NCBI RefSeq assembly: GCF_900162665.1
Contig: NZ_LT727810.1
Coordinates: 626,037-690,036, forward strand
Direction of reading: 5' to 3'
From: Oceanobacillus sojae
GTDB lineage: Bacteria > Bacillota > Bacilli > Bacillales > Amphibacillaceae
DNA length: 64,000 nt
The notes beneath the pieces were generated by a model, which saw only the letters and a list, made by a program, of their open reading frames with translations, was not told where the DNA came from and ran no database searches. A program made the translations under genes and the position numbers. Shown piece after piece: positions 29,957 to 39,534 of this stretch. How positions within the stretch are numbered: the first letter of the stretch is position 1; every line of letters begins with the position of its first letter.

Positions 29957-30651
29957 TACGTATAGCTATTATTGAAGATGAGCCGCTTATTTCTAAATTT
30001 CATCAGAAGTATATTGAGAAAATAGATGGTTTTTGCTGTGTTGGAATCGTGGAAACGGTTGAAGAAGGCATCGGGCTGGCAAGGCAGCCCAATGTTGATT
30101 TAATTTTACTTGATGTCTATTTACAGCAAAAAAATGGTCTGGATTTATTAAAGCAAATCCGTTTGGAAGAAATAAATGTAGATGTTATTTTAATCACCTC
30201 CGCCAATGACCAGCAATCATTAAAAACAGGCTATCGCTATGGTGTGGTGGACTATCTTTTGAAGCCCTTTACCTTTGAGCGTTTCCAAGAATCCCTCTTA
30301 CGTTATAAGCAAACAGTGAGATTGGCAGAAGGAAAGGTGCACCAGGCGGAGGTGGATCGTTTATTTCATCCGCGTGAACAGCCTGTTTTAAAGCCAGAGG
30401 ACTTGCCAAAAGGAATTACAAAAGAAACCTGCCGAAATATTTTAGCGGTAATGGTGGAGCATGAGGGTTGGCTGTCGGCGGCAGATTTGAGCTCCTATGC
30501 CAAAATTTCACATGTTTCTTTACGTAAATATTTACGTTTTTTTGAGGAGAAAAAGCTGCTTGAAAAAAATGTGATGTATCATCATTTCGGACGCCCGTTA
30601 CAGCAATATAAACTCTCCCGGATTGGAAAAGACAACCTCCAACAATTTTAG
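29953..30651 (+). CDS. Response regulator, DcuR/CitB/MalR type
   Basis: This protein has 232 residues. The receiver domain has the acidic pair IIEDEP, the phospho-acceptor Asp in LILLDVYLQ near residue 56 and the Lys in YLLKPF near 105. The C-terminal part is a helix-turn-helix of the CitB/DcuR kind (SAADLSSYAKISHVSLRKYL). It is expected to activate the transporter gene 100 nt downstream. The ATG at 29953 overlaps the kinase stop. Confidence 0.9.
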   Translation: MIRIAIIEDEPLISKFHQKYIEKIDGFCCVGIVETVEEGIGLARQPNVDLILLDVYLQQKNGLDLLKQIRLEEINVDVILITSANDQQSLKTGYRYGVVDYLLKPFTFERFQESLLRYKQTVRLAEGKVHQAEVDRLFHPREQPVLKPEDLPKGITKETCRNILAVMVEHEGWLSAADLSSYAKISHVSLRKYLRFFEEKKLLEKNVMYHHFGRPLQQYKLSRIGKDNLQQF

Positions 30652-30714
30652 TTTCGATTAGTTAAAAAATATATACAAACAAAATAAAATAGTCGAAAAT
30701 AAGAGTTAGTTTTT

Positions 30715-30728
30715 AGTAAGCGTTTTCA
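30715..30728. promoter_or_regulatory. cre site before the carboxylate transporter
   Basis: AGTAAGCGTTTTCA matches the catabolite-responsive element TGWAANCGNTNWCA at all but the first position. It lies 24 bp before the transporter start, so CcpA would repress transport when a preferred sugar is present. Confidence 0.65.
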
Positions 30729-30751
30729 GAATACGGGAGGGAGTTTAATTC

Positions 30752-32428
30752 ATGAACTATGTAACTTCAGTGTGGCAGGAGCTTTGGAAGCAGCATAAGC
30801 GTACGAAGGATGTATTAAATATTTTTGCCATTCGTAAAAATGTTGCTGAGAAAACGAAAGATACAGATAAGCGTAAGGAAACTTCAATAAAGAATAGTGT
30901 CAATCAGGGACAGCCTGAAAACTCGGGAGATGGGCCTCCGAAGAAGCCCTATTCGAGAGCGCAAATCGTTGGTTTAATTTTAGGACCGTTATTATTTGTA
31001 TTAACGATGGTGTTTTTTCAGCCGGAAGGATTATCCTTTGCTGGAAAGTCTGTTCTTGCTTCCACATTATGGATCGCGACATGGTGGATTACAGAAGCAC
31101 TGCCTATACCGGCTACTTCCCTCCTGCCATTGATATTGATACCGGTAACGGGAGCGATGGAGGGGAAAGATGTAGCTTCTGCTTATGGAAATGATATAAT
31201 TTTTCTGTTTTTAGGCGGTTTTTTTATTGCAACAGCAATGGAAAAGTGGAATCTGCACAAACGTATTGCGCTTTTTATTATTGCGGTAATTGGAACCGGT
31301 ATACAAAGAATTCTACTTGGTTTTATGGTGGCAACCGGGTTCCTGTCCATGTGGGTTTCCAATACAGCTGCGGTTATGATGATGGTTCCAATGGGGCTGG
31401 CGATTACCGTTCAGGTAGCAAGTGTTTTAAAAGGGAAGCCGGAAGAAAAAGAATTACCGAAATTTGAGAAATCACTTATTTTTGGAATCGGATACGCCGG
31501 GACGATTGGCGGTCTCGGAACATTAATTGGAACACCTCCAAATATTATTCTGGCAGGTCAGCTGGATGAACTATTCGGTGTAAGTATTTCTTTTGCAACA
31601 TGGATGCTGTTTGCTGCTCCTGTTGTTGTGCTTATGCTTTTCTTTACTTGGATATACCTGGGGAGATTTGCTTTTAAAACATCTATCAAAGAACTGCCCG
31701 GTGGAAAAGAGCTTATCCAAAATGAAAGACATAAACTGGGAAGGCTGGCATATGAAGAGAAAATTGTAGCATATGTCTTTCTTTTTGCCGCATTAATGTG
31801 GATTACAAAGGATCTTTTATGGACAGGAACACTTGTCAATATTCCGGGAATTTCTGACGGGATGATTGCTGTTGCTGCAGCCATATTATTATTTGCCCTC
31901 CCTGCCAAAAGAGAAGCGCGTATTTTGTCCTGGAAGGATTCCCGTGACATCCCCTGGGGTGTGCTCCTTCTATTTGGAGGCGGTCTGGCAATTGCAGCAG
32001 GATTTACACAGACAGGGCTATCTGATTGGCTGGGGCAGCAATTAACCATTTTAGATGGGTTCCATTTACTGGTGATTATTTCTGCAGCTACCTTGATGAT
32101 CATGGCTCTGACAGAAATTACATCCAATACAGCAACAGCAACAATGATCTTACCTGTAGTCGGCGCATTGGCGGTCGCATTAAATATCCATCCATTTGCA
32201 TTGATGATACCATGTGCAATGGCAGCAAACTGTGCATTTATGCTACCGGTCGGAACACCGCCGAATGCTATTATATTTGGTACAGGAAAGCTGAAGATTA
32301 TTGAAATGGTTAAATCAGGATTCTGGGTCAATGTTGTAGCAACAGCAATAATTATACTCGCTGTTTATTATCTTGTTCCATTAGTTTGGGGGATTGATTT
32401 ATCTATTCTTCCGAGTGAGTTTTTATAA
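30752..32428 (+). CDS. DASS-family sodium/dicarboxylate symporter
   Basis: This is a membrane transporter of 558 residues of the CitT/SdcS/SLC13 family. The two substrate/sodium motifs are visible as SNTAAVMMMVP near residue 205 and SNTATATMILP near 455, each in a re-entrant hairpin, with 11 or more hydrophobic helices. The first 65 residues are hydrophilic and charged, longer than usual. The ATG at 30752 has GGGAGGGAG. Upstream two-component genes and the downstream malate/tartrate dehydrogenase indicate a C4 hydroxy-acid as cargo. Confidence 0.88.
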   Translation: MNYVTSVWQELWKQHKRTKDVLNIFAIRKNVAEKTKDTDKRKETSIKNSVNQGQPENSGDGPPKKPYSRAQIVGLILGPLLFVLTMVFFQPEGLSFAGKSVLASTLWIATWWITEALPIPATSLLPLILIPVTGAMEGKDVASAYGNDIIFLFLGGFFIATAMEKWNLHKRIALFIIAVIGTGIQRILLGFMVATGFLSMWVSNTAAVMMMVPMGLAITVQVASVLKGKPEEKELPKFEKSLIFGIGYAGTIGGLGTLIGTPPNIILAGQLDELFGVSISFATWMLFAAPVVVLMLFFTWIYLGRFAFKTSIKELPGGKELIQNERHKLGRLAYEEKIVAYVFLFAALMWITKDLLWTGTLVNIPGISDGMIAVAAAILLFALPAKREARILSWKDSRDIPWGVLLLFGGGLAIAAGFTQTGLSDWLGQQLTILDGFHLLVIISAATLMIMALTEITSNTATATMILPVVGALAVALNIHPFALMIPCAMAANCAFMLPVGTPPNAIIFGTGKLKIIEMVKSGFWVNVVATAIIILAVYYLVPLVWGIDLSILPSEFL

Positions 32429-32442
32429 AGCAATTAGCAATT

Positions 32443-32486
32443 AAAAAATTCGCATTCACTCAAAATACGAGCGGGTGCGGATTTTT
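32443..32486 (+). terminator. Imperfect terminator between transporter and dehydrogenase
   Basis: AAAAAATTCGCATTC (32443-32457) and GGGTGCGGATTTTT (32473-32486) form a stem with few mismatches. It may only attenuate, giving less dehydrogenase than transporter mRNA. Confidence 0.55.
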
Positions 32487-32570
32487 CCAAAATATGCGTG
32501 TCACAATGGATGAGAGAATAGAATAACACTTCATTTAAATAAATTTTATATGATTGTGAGGAGATTAACA

Positions 32571-33641
32571 ATGAAAACATTAAAAATTGCCAATATACCG
32601 GGAGACGGTATTGGAAGAGAAGTTGTCCCGGCAGCAGTGGAGGTCTTGAATACCATAGCCGCTATTCATGGCGGATTAAAATTTGAATTTACCGATTTCC
32701 CCTGGAGCTGCGAATATTATCTGGAACATAATCAAATGATGCCTGATGACGGTATGGAAAGACTGCAGGATTTTGACGGCATTTTCCTCGGTGCTGTTGG
32801 AAATATAAGACTTGTGCCTGACCATGTGTCTTTATGGGGACTTCTTATTAAAATCCGTCGTGAATTTGAACAGTCGATTAATATCCGTCCTGCAAAGGTG
32901 ATGAAGGGGGTAAAATCACCGCTTGCGAATCCGAAAGACTTTGATTTGATTATCGTTCGGGAGAATAGTGAGGGCGAATATAGTGAGATCGGAGGAAAAA
33001 TATACAGAGGAGAAGATGAACTGGCAATTCAAAATGCTGTTTTTTCAAGAAAAGGAACGGAAAGAGCAATGCAGCATGCCTTTCAATTAGCTGCTAAGCG
33101 GAAAAAACATGTAACAAGTGCCACAAAATCAAATGGAATTACTTATTCTATGCCATTCTGGGATAGTGTATTTCAAGATGTTTCAAAGGGATATCCTGAA
33201 ATCAGTACAGACTCACAGCATATTGATGCGTTATCCGCATTCTTTGTGACACGTCCTGAGAGGTTTGATGTTATTGTAGCAAGCAATTTATTTGGGGATA
33301 TTTTATCAGATTTAGGCGCTGGAATTATGGGCAGTATTGGTATTGCGCCATCCGCAAATATTAATGTGAATGGGAAATACCCATCGATGTTTGAACCGGT
33401 ACATGGATCAGCACCGGATATTGTTGGAAAAGGAATTGCTAATCCGATTGGCCAGATATGGACTGCTAAAATGATGCTAGATCATTTTGGAGAAGAAGAG
33501 CTTGGAAATACATTATTGGATGTCATTGAAAGTGTAACAGGTGATGGTCTCCTAACGCCTGATCTTGGCGGAAAACATAGCACAAAAGAAGTTACAAATG
33601 AAATTATTAACCGGCTGAAAGAGGCTGATAAAAAAGGATAA
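32571..33641 (+). CDS. dmlA: D-malate / tartrate dehydrogenase (decarboxylating)
   Basis: This NAD-dependent beta-decarboxylating dehydrogenase of the isocitrate/isopropylmalate family would turn D-malate into pyruvate and CO2, or act on tartrate. It has 356 residues. Family motifs are IPGDGIGREVVPA at the N-terminus, NIRPAKV near 113, VRENSEGEYSEIGG near 138, and NLFGDILSDLGAGIMGS near 245. The W-S-C-E-Y-Y region near residue 45 and VRENSEGEYS favour the D-malate/tartrate subgroup. ATG 32571 follows GAGGAG; the earlier open frame from 32550 has no site. Confidence 0.88.
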   Translation: MKTLKIANIPGDGIGREVVPAAVEVLNTIAAIHGGLKFEFTDFPWSCEYYLEHNQMMPDDGMERLQDFDGIFLGAVGNIRLVPDHVSLWGLLIKIRREFEQSINIRPAKVMKGVKSPLANPKDFDLIIVRENSEGEYSEIGGKIYRGEDELAIQNAVFSRKGTERAMQHAFQLAAKRKKHVTSATKSNGITYSMPFWDSVFQDVSKGYPEISTDSQHIDALSAFFVTRPERFDVIVASNLFGDILSDLGAGIMGSIGIAPSANINVNGKYPSMFEPVHGSAPDIVGKGIANPIGQIWTAKMMLDHFGEEELGNTLLDVIESVTGDGLLTPDLGGKHSTKEVTNEIINRLKEADKKG

Positions 33642-33696
33642 AGCATACTGCAACTTTTATCAAATATGTAACTAAATAAAAATAGGAGGCTAAATA

Positions 33697-34608
33697 ATGG
33701 GTAATAATTCAGAACTTATTTCATCAGAATACAGGCATGGATGGGCAAGGGTTAACAATATTAATCTGCATTATGTTGAGGCGGGGACAAATTCGGAAGA
33801 GCCTATTATTCTTTTGCATGGATTTCCCCAAAGCTGGTTAACCTGGCGTTATGTGATTCCGCATCTTATGAAGAATCATCTGGTTCTGGCTGTGGATTTA
33901 CGCGGTTATGGTGATTCTGATAAACCTGCTGGAATAAAAGGTTATGATAAGTCTACAATGGCTTCTGATATTTATGAATTAATTAAACAGCTTGACCTGG
34001 AAAATGTAACTTTAGTGGGGCATGATCGTGGTGCAAGAGTAGCCCGGAGATTTGCGTTAGATTATCCAGATAAGGTTGCTGGTATAGGGCTCATTGATAT
34101 TCTTCCAATGGAATATCTTTATGATGAGCTAACAGCTTCAGAAGCTGCCAAGAAATATTGGCATTGGACATTTCATCTAGTTTCCGATCTGCCGGAAGCA
34201 CTTATACAGGGAAAAGAGGAAACGTATCTTGAATTTTTGTTCAGACGTGCGCCAGGGCTTCTGTCGCTTCTTAAATCAGATGGTTCATGGGAAGAGTATC
34301 TTCGTGTATGGAAACAGCCTAAAACATACCGGGCTGCGCTGAGTGATTATCGTGCTGCACACGAGATTGACTTACCGCACTATAGAGAGGACAACGCTGC
34401 CGGTAAGAAAGTAAAAACGCCTACTTTTTTATTGTGGGGAGACAATGGGAATCTTGCCGGTCAGCCAGTGCTCGATATATGGAGAGATGCTGCTCTTTAT
34501 ATTCAAGGAGAACAGCTTGAAAGTTGCGGGCACTATGTTCCGGAAGAACAGCCGGAAATTGTTTCTGAGTATATCTTGAATTTTATTAGAGAGAATCAGA
34601 AGAGGTAG
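33697..34608 (+). CDS. Alpha/beta hydrolase resembling haloacetate dehalogenase
   Basis: This enzyme has 303 residues. The nucleophile elbow has Asp in place of Ser, GHDRGARVARR near residue 110, and DLRGYGDSDKP lies before it. The cap region contains YWHWTFHL and SDYRAAHEIDL, which are signatures of fluoroacetate/haloacetate dehalogenases; the catalytic His is in ESCGHYVPEEQPE near 275. Epoxide hydrolases share the Asp nucleophile and are the alternative. It lies 55 nt after dmlA and may belong to the same carboxylate module. The ATG at 33697 has AGGAGG. Confidence 0.8.
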   Translation: MGNNSELISSEYRHGWARVNNINLHYVEAGTNSEEPIILLHGFPQSWLTWRYVIPHLMKNHLVLAVDLRGYGDSDKPAGIKGYDKSTMASDIYELIKQLDLENVTLVGHDRGARVARRFALDYPDKVAGIGLIDILPMEYLYDELTASEAAKKYWHWTFHLVSDLPEALIQGKEETYLEFLFRRAPGLLSLLKSDGSWEEYLRVWKQPKTYRAALSDYRAAHEIDLPHYREDNAAGKKVKTPTFLLWGDNGNLAGQPVLDIWRDAALYIQGEQLESCGHYVPEEQPEIVSEYILNFIRENQKR

Positions 34609-34667
34609 GGTGAACAAGTGAAACTGATAGGCAAAGAAACAATTTATTTTTAATAATTTATTATCCG

Positions 34668-34699
34668 TAGTCATGATGCTATCATGGCTATTTTTTTTA
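34668..34699 (+). terminator. Terminator after the hydrolase gene
   Basis: TAGTCATGA (34668-34676) pairs with TCATGGCTA (34682-34690) with one G-U pair, followed by eight or nine T. Confidence 0.85.
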
Positions 34700-34829
34700 T
34701 CTTTCAAAAATAATATTACTATGCTGTTAAGCCAAAAAATGATCTTTTATTCCATGACTTGTTCTTTTCTCTTGCATATGAAAACAAATAAAATCCTTGA
34801 AACAAATGAAAAATAATTTTAAAAAATCA

Positions 34830-34858
34830 TTGAATTTTGATTATTAATTTTATATAAT
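34830..34858 (+). promoter_or_regulatory. Sigma-A promoter of the AnmK/ABC operon
   Basis: TTGAAT (34830-34835) and TATAAT (34853-34858) are 17 bp apart. The predicted transcription start is near 34865, just before the cre site. Confidence 0.75.
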
Positions 34859-34874
34859 AGCATAAAATAAAAGT

Positions 34875-34888
34875 TGAAATCGTTTTCA
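34875..34888. promoter_or_regulatory. Perfect cre site of the AnmK/ABC operon
   Basis: TGAAATCGTTTTCA fits TGWAANCGNTNWCA at every position. It begins about 10 bp after the predicted transcription start, where bound CcpA blocks elongation or initiation. Glucose repression of the whole operon is inferred. Confidence 0.85.
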
Positions 34889-34928
34889 TTATTTATTGGG
34901 AAGGATAAAGACAATAAGGAGTTTTTCT

Positions 34929-36014
34929 ATGCTGATTGAAAAAAATATTCAGTCCATAACGGAGTCCTATGTAGATAAAAACTATTTTAATACAGTAGAT
35001 CTTTTATTTAAAAAGAACGATAAAGTCTTCGTTTCAACAACTTACGAGAATGGCTTATGGGCTACCTTCAAAGCAAACCAGAATCCTTTATTTGACATAG
35101 CAAGTCTTACAAAAATAATCACAACAACAGGAACTCTGCGCTTGATTACTGAAAAGAAACTCCATTTAAATACACCACTGAGAGATATATTGCCACTACA
35201 AGAGAATTTGAAAAAAATTGAAAATATAACGGTAAAAGAACTTCTGACTCATTCATCGGGGCTGAGAGCCTGGTTTCCATTCTACAGCCTGGAAACAAGA
35301 GATTTTATCGAGGCTTTATCTGCTGGAATCGATTTATTTCATCACTCAGATAAGAATTATGTTTACAGCGATCTTAATTTTATGCTTCTCGGAGAAATTA
35401 TCCAGTCAGCCAGTAATATGAACCTATCCGATTTTGTAAAAGAAAAAATAGCAAAACCTTTACATTGTGAGAGTCTGTCATATGGGCCGATTAATCCAAA
35501 GAAAAGAGCTGTCCCGACAGAATTAGGCAACCTGACAGAAAAAGGAATGGTACAGGAAAGACATCTATCATTTGAGGGGTGGAGACCTTTTGGACAACCC
35601 ATTCAAGGTGAAGTAAATGATGGGAATGCCTATTATTTTTTCAATGGAATAGCCGGACATGCCGGCTTATTCGGAAATGTGCACGATATGGAGCGTATTC
35701 TAAATCTCTATTTGAAGGGAGGGCATCTAAAGGGTGAAAGATTTATTGATTATAATCTGGTAAGACTTTCGCTAAGTCATTTAGCAGGGAACCGGGGATT
35801 AGGATGGCATTCTGGTGAGCCGTTTCCGACAGGCTTTGGGCATACCGGCTTTACTGGAACTTCAATTTGGCTGGACAGGAATTATGGGCTTACAGGGGTT
35901 ATTTTAACAAACCGCTTAAATGTGGACAGTCCAAAGAATATCAATGATTACAGGATGGATATTCATCAGGAAATTCTAAAAAATGCTATTAATGAGGGGG
36001 ATAAAGATGTATAA
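34929..36014 (+). CDS. Beta-lactamase-family serine hydrolase
   Basis: This is a 361-residue penicillin-binding-fold hydrolase of the class C/esterase type. The SxxK motif is SLTK near residue 60, the YxN-type motif is YSDLN near 145, and the third box is HTG in FGHTGFTGTS near 305. No signal peptide or helix is visible, so it should act in the cytoplasm, perhaps on imported peptides or muropeptides. ATG 34929 follows AAGGAG at 34916-34921; the frame from TTG 34896 lacks a site. It opens the operon and overlaps the next gene by 8 nt. Confidence 0.82.
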   Translation: MLIEKNIQSITESYVDKNYFNTVDLLFKKNDKVFVSTTYENGLWATFKANQNPLFDIASLTKIITTTGTLRLITEKKLHLNTPLRDILPLQENLKKIENITVKELLTHSSGLRAWFPFYSLETRDFIEALSAGIDLFHHSDKNYVYSDLNFMLLGEIIQSASNMNLSDFVKEKIAKPLHCESLSYGPINPKKRAVPTELGNLTEKGMVQERHLSFEGWRPFGQPIQGEVNDGNAYYFFNGIAGHAGLFGNVHDMERILNLYLKGGHLKGERFIDYNLVRLSLSHLAGNRGLGWHSGEPFPTGFGHTGFTGTSIWLDRNYGLTGVILTNRLNVDSPKNINDYRMDIHQEILKNAINEGDKDV

Positions 36015-37566
36015 ACACAGGAAATTTCTTCTTATACTATTTGTGATTGCATTTATGTTATTTTTAGCAGCTTGTAGCAGCGGGGGAAATGACAGTGAGT
36101 CGGCTGGTAATGATGAATCAGCCGGAGGAGCTGCAGAACAGGTTCTAAAAATCGCTAATGATCAGGAGCCTGCCGGACTTGATCCGCATATTACACCGGC
36201 AATGTCTTCGGTGAGGGTTTATTCCAAAATCTACAGTACGCTTGTAGAATTTGATGAAAACATGGAATTAACACCGGATTTAGCAGAAGAATGGGACTGG
36301 TCAGATGATACAACACTAGTATTCCAGCTTAGAGAAGGCGTTATATTCCATAATGGCGATGAAGTAACAGCGGATGATGTTGTTTACAGTTTTGAGCGTA
36401 TTTTAGATGAGAATACAGGTTCCCATATTGCTTCTTATTTCAGCTCTATAGACAGTATTGAGGCGACAGATACTTTTGAAGTGACATTTCATCTTACTGG
36501 CCCGGATGCAACTATTTTGACAAACTTTACGAACGCCAGTGCAGCGATCGTGAATGAGTCAGTAGTAGAGGAGAATGGTGATTTGCAGCAGGTTGCTGTA
36601 GGTACAGGGCCATTTAAGCTGGAGGAATGGGTTCCAGATAACCGTGTGACACTTTCAAAAAATGAAGATTACTATATGGAAGGACAGCCGGTGCTTGATG
36701 CAGTTGAGTATTATACGATGGTTGATGAAGCAGCTCGTCTTTCTGCTATCCGTACTGGAGAGGTAGATATGACAACATTGACCGGGCAGTCTGCACAATT
36801 GGTTGATGGCAGTGAAGGCATTAATGTGATGGAGTATCAATCACTGGAGTATAGCTATGCTGGCTTTGATATGAACCATGAAATTCTTAGTGATGAGAAA
36901 GTAAGACAGGCATTGAGCTTAGCAACAAACCGCGAGAGTATCGCGACGATTGTCTGGGATGGCCAGGCAACTGTAACGGGGCCGATTGCACCATCTATGG
37001 GTGACTGGTCCATCGATGTAACAGAACATGAGTTATATTCAAATGATCTGGATAAAGCACGTGAACTGCTTGATGATGCCGGTTATCCGGATGGTTTTGC
37101 GATTGAAATTACAACTGCTTCAACCTATGATGACATGATTGATACTGCACAGCTCCTGCAACAGCAATGGGCGGAAATAGGGGTTGACGTGACAATCAAG
37201 CAGGTTGAATGGGGAGAGTACCTTGATATTTGGACGAATACTTCTGCAGATATTTTAATTGGGCGCAATGGTTCCGGCAGTGATCCGGACCGGGCAATGA
37301 ATTATTTCTTTAACTCCAATGGTTCGGCAAATGTATGGGGCTTTGCAGATGAAGAATATGATGAGATTGTCCAAAATGGAAAAACAACAATTGATGAAGC
37401 TGAGAGACATGATATTTATACGGAAGCACAGAACTATCTGTTAGATAAATCTCCTAACTTGTTTCTGGTATCACCAATGAACTATGTAGTTGCCCGGGAT
37501 ACAGTAGAAAATTATGAGCCGTATCCTCATAATTCAGAGGATATAATGGAAACGACTATCAATTAA
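36007..37566 (+). CDS. Peptide-type ABC transporter substrate-binding lipoprotein
   Basis: This is a 519-residue extracytoplasmic binding protein of the DppA/OppA/nickel-binding type. The signal peptide ends in the lipobox FLAACSSGG with Cys near residue 23, followed by a Gly/Ser/Glu linker. The conserved family stretch VYSFERILD follows FHNGDEVTADDV near residue 120. It captures the substrate outside the membrane for the two permeases. ATG 36007 follows GAGGGGG inside the end of the previous gene. A muropeptide or peptide ligand is inferred from the AnmK gene in the operon. Confidence 0.88.
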   Translation: MYKHRKFLLILFVIAFMLFLAACSSGGNDSESAGNDESAGGAAEQVLKIANDQEPAGLDPHITPAMSSVRVYSKIYSTLVEFDENMELTPDLAEEWDWSDDTTLVFQLREGVIFHNGDEVTADDVVYSFERILDENTGSHIASYFSSIDSIEATDTFEVTFHLTGPDATILTNFTNASAAIVNESVVEENGDLQQVAVGTGPFKLEEWVPDNRVTLSKNEDYYMEGQPVLDAVEYYTMVDEAARLSAIRTGEVDMTTLTGQSAQLVDGSEGINVMEYQSLEYSYAGFDMNHEILSDEKVRQALSLATNRESIATIVWDGQATVTGPIAPSMGDWSIDVTEHELYSNDLDKARELLDDAGYPDGFAIEITTASTYDDMIDTAQLLQQQWAEIGVDVTIKQVEWGEYLDIWTNTSADILIGRNGSGSDPDRAMNYFFNSNGSANVWGFADEEYDEIVQNGKTTIDEAERHDIYTEAQNYLLDKSPNLFLVSPMNYVVARDTVENYEPYPHNSEDIMETTIN

Positions 37567-37590
37567 AAGGCAGAGACTTTCTGAAAATAC

Positions 37591-37648
37591 AATAAGAATG
37601 CCCGGTAACCCGATTGGAGTAACACAGCGGGGAAGAGCATTTCTTATT
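37591..37648 (+). promoter_or_regulatory. Intercistronic hairpin between binding protein and permease
   Basis: AATAAGAATGC (37591-37601) pairs with GCATTTCTTATT (37637-37648) with one bulge. No T-run of note follows. Such hairpins often protect the upstream binding-protein mRNA so that it is made in excess over the permeases. Confidence 0.45.
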
Positions 37649-37702
37649 TTAGACATTAAGAAATCATTAGATCTGCACAGAATTTTTCTTAAGGGTGAGA
37701 AT

Positions 37703-38647
37703 ATGTATGCATATATAATTAGAAGATTGCTGATGGTGATTCCTGTGCTGCTGGGAGTCTCCATTGTTATATTCTTTACACTCCGGGTTATTCCGGGAGA
37801 CGTTGCACAAACAATTCTTGGTACGAGTGCTACAGAGGAGTCTTTGGCAGCATTGAGAGGCAGGTTCGGTTTGGATTTACCGGTATATGAACAATATTTC
37901 ATGTGGATTTCCGGTATTGTGATTGGTGATTTTGGCGTTTCGATGCGGACTGGAGCAGAAATTTTGCCGGAGATTATCAGCCGATTCGCAATTACTTTTG
38001 AATTGACCATGCTGGCTGCAATTATTTCCTGGATTGTTGCCATTCCACTGGGGATTATTGCTGGTATAAGACGGAATACCAAAACAGATTTTTCAGTGCG
38101 TATTATCTCATTATTTGGTGTATCCATTCCTAATTTTGCGCTTGCAACAATTCTGATTTTAATATTATCGTTAGCTTTTAACTATAGTCCGCCTGTGGGG
38201 TATGTCGGCTTTTTTGCAGATCCTGTAACCAATTTGAAAATTCTCTTCCTGCCAGCTTTTGTTCTCGGTACAGCGATGGCTGGAGCGGTAATGAGAATGA
38301 CGCGTTCGTCTATTCTGGAGATTTTAAGACAGGATTTCATCCGGACGGTACGGGCAAAAGGAGTGAAAGAAAGGATTGTCATATTTAATCACGCATTCAA
38401 AAATGCATTGATCCCTATTTTAACGATAATTGGGATGCAGGTAGGTGTACTTCTGGGAGGAACCGTCATTATCGAACAAATCTTTTCACTTCCCGGACTG
38501 GGACAAATGGTATTGACAGGTATCAACCAGCGTGACTTTACTGTCGTGCAGGGTGCGATTCTGTTTATAGCATTTGTGTTTATGCTAATCAACCTGCTTG
38601 TTGATTTGCTTTATTCCTATTTAGATCCAAGAATTAAGTACAAATAA
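37703..38647 (+). CDS. Peptide-type ABC transporter permease (DppB-like)
   Basis: This inner permease has 314 residues and six hydrophobic helices. It starts YAYIIRRLLMVIPVLLGVS, typical of DppB/OppB, and carries the EAA-type loop RTVRAKGVKERIVIFNHAFKNAL near residue 220. ATG 37703 follows AAGGGTGAG; the long open frame back to 37598 is not translated in my view because it lacks a site. It pairs with the next permease. Confidence 0.88.
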   Translation: MYAYIIRRLLMVIPVLLGVSIVIFFTLRVIPGDVAQTILGTSATEESLAALRGRFGLDLPVYEQYFMWISGIVIGDFGVSMRTGAEILPEIISRFAITFELTMLAAIISWIVAIPLGIIAGIRRNTKTDFSVRIISLFGVSIPNFALATILILILSLAFNYSPPVGYVGFFADPVTNLKILFLPAFVLGTAMAGAVMRMTRSSILEILRQDFIRTVRAKGVKERIVIFNHAFKNALIPILTIIGMQVGVLLGGTVIIEQIFSLPGLGQMVLTGINQRDFTVVQGAILFIAFVFMLINLLVDLLYSYLDPRIKYK

Positions 38648-38684
38648 TTGAAAGTGAATGTTTCATAGAAAGTGGGATATTGAC

Positions 38685-39515
38685 ATGACAGAATTTATAC
38701 AAAAGCTGAGAGAAGATAAAGTAGGTCTTATTGGTTTAATCGGTGTCCTGATTGTTATTGTTCTGGCTCTTCTTGCACCATTGATTGCCCCTTATGCACC
38801 CGATGAAATGCACACCGAGCAGGTAATGCATTCACCAAGCTCAGAGTTCCTTTTCGGAACAGATGAGTTTGGCAGGGACATTTTTTCAAGAATTGTCTAT
38901 GGTGCTCAGGTTTCGTTGCAGGTAGGGTTGATTGCGGTTGGAATTGGGGCAACATTCGGCTTGATTTTTGGTCTGTTAGCTGGATTTTATCAAGGGAAAT
39001 TAGATTCCATTATCATGAGAATTATGGATATTTTCTTTGCTTTTCCTGATATTTTACTAGCATTAACAATTATTGCTGTATTGGGCCCCAGTTTAACTAA
39101 TACGATGGTTGCCATAGGAATTGTATTTACACCGGTATTTACAAGGCTGATCCGGTCTGCAGTTTTGACTGTGAAGGAAAATGAATATATTTTAAACGCA
39201 AAAGCAGTAGGAGTGAGCAATATCAAAATTATCCTGAAGCATATCACCCCGAATGTTATGGCTCCATTTATCGTACAGATTACATTAGCTTTATCTGGCG
39301 CAATTTTGACGGAGGCTGCATTGAGCTTTCTTGGATTAGGTGTACAGCCGCCAAATCCATCATGGGGAGTTATGCTGAACGAAAGCCGTGCTTATATGGA
39401 ATTTGCACCATGGATGACGATTTTTCCGGTAGCAGCTATTATTATCACGATTTTTTGTTTTAACCTGCTAGGTGATAGTTTGAGAGATTTATTGGATCCG
39501 AAATTACGACAGTAA
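38685..39515 (+). CDS. Peptide-type ABC transporter permease (DppC-like)
   Basis: This second permease has 276 residues. It begins with a short cytoplasmic segment and a helix (VGLIGLIGVLIVIVLALLAP) and has the FGTDEFGRDIFSR motif and the coupling loop near KAVGVSNIKIILKHITPN. ATG 38685 is preferred over ATG 38658 because AGTGGGAT lies 8 nt upstream; both are possible. The gene follows the DppB-like gene closely. Confidence 0.87.
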   Translation: MTEFIQKLREDKVGLIGLIGVLIVIVLALLAPLIAPYAPDEMHTEQVMHSPSSEFLFGTDEFGRDIFSRIVYGAQVSLQVGLIAVGIGATFGLIFGLLAGFYQGKLDSIIMRIMDIFFAFPDILLALTIIAVLGPSLTNTMVAIGIVFTPVFTRLIRSAVLTVKENEYILNAKAVGVSNIKIILKHITPNVMAPFIVQITLALSGAILTEAALSFLGLGVQPPNPSWGVMLNESRAYMEFAPWMTIFPVAAIIITIFCFNLLGDSLRDLLDPKLRQ

Positions 39516-39534
39516 AGACAAGGAGATGAGCAGT

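Noticed and set aside
31558..32331. 257-codon minus-strand ORF opposite the DASS transporter
   Set aside because: It mirrors the transporter coding frame and has no family motif or ribosome site.
37534..38127. 197-codon minus-strand ORF opposite the DppB-like permease
   Set aside because: It is antisense to a membrane-protein gene; such genes often give long open antisense frames, and no start signal is present.
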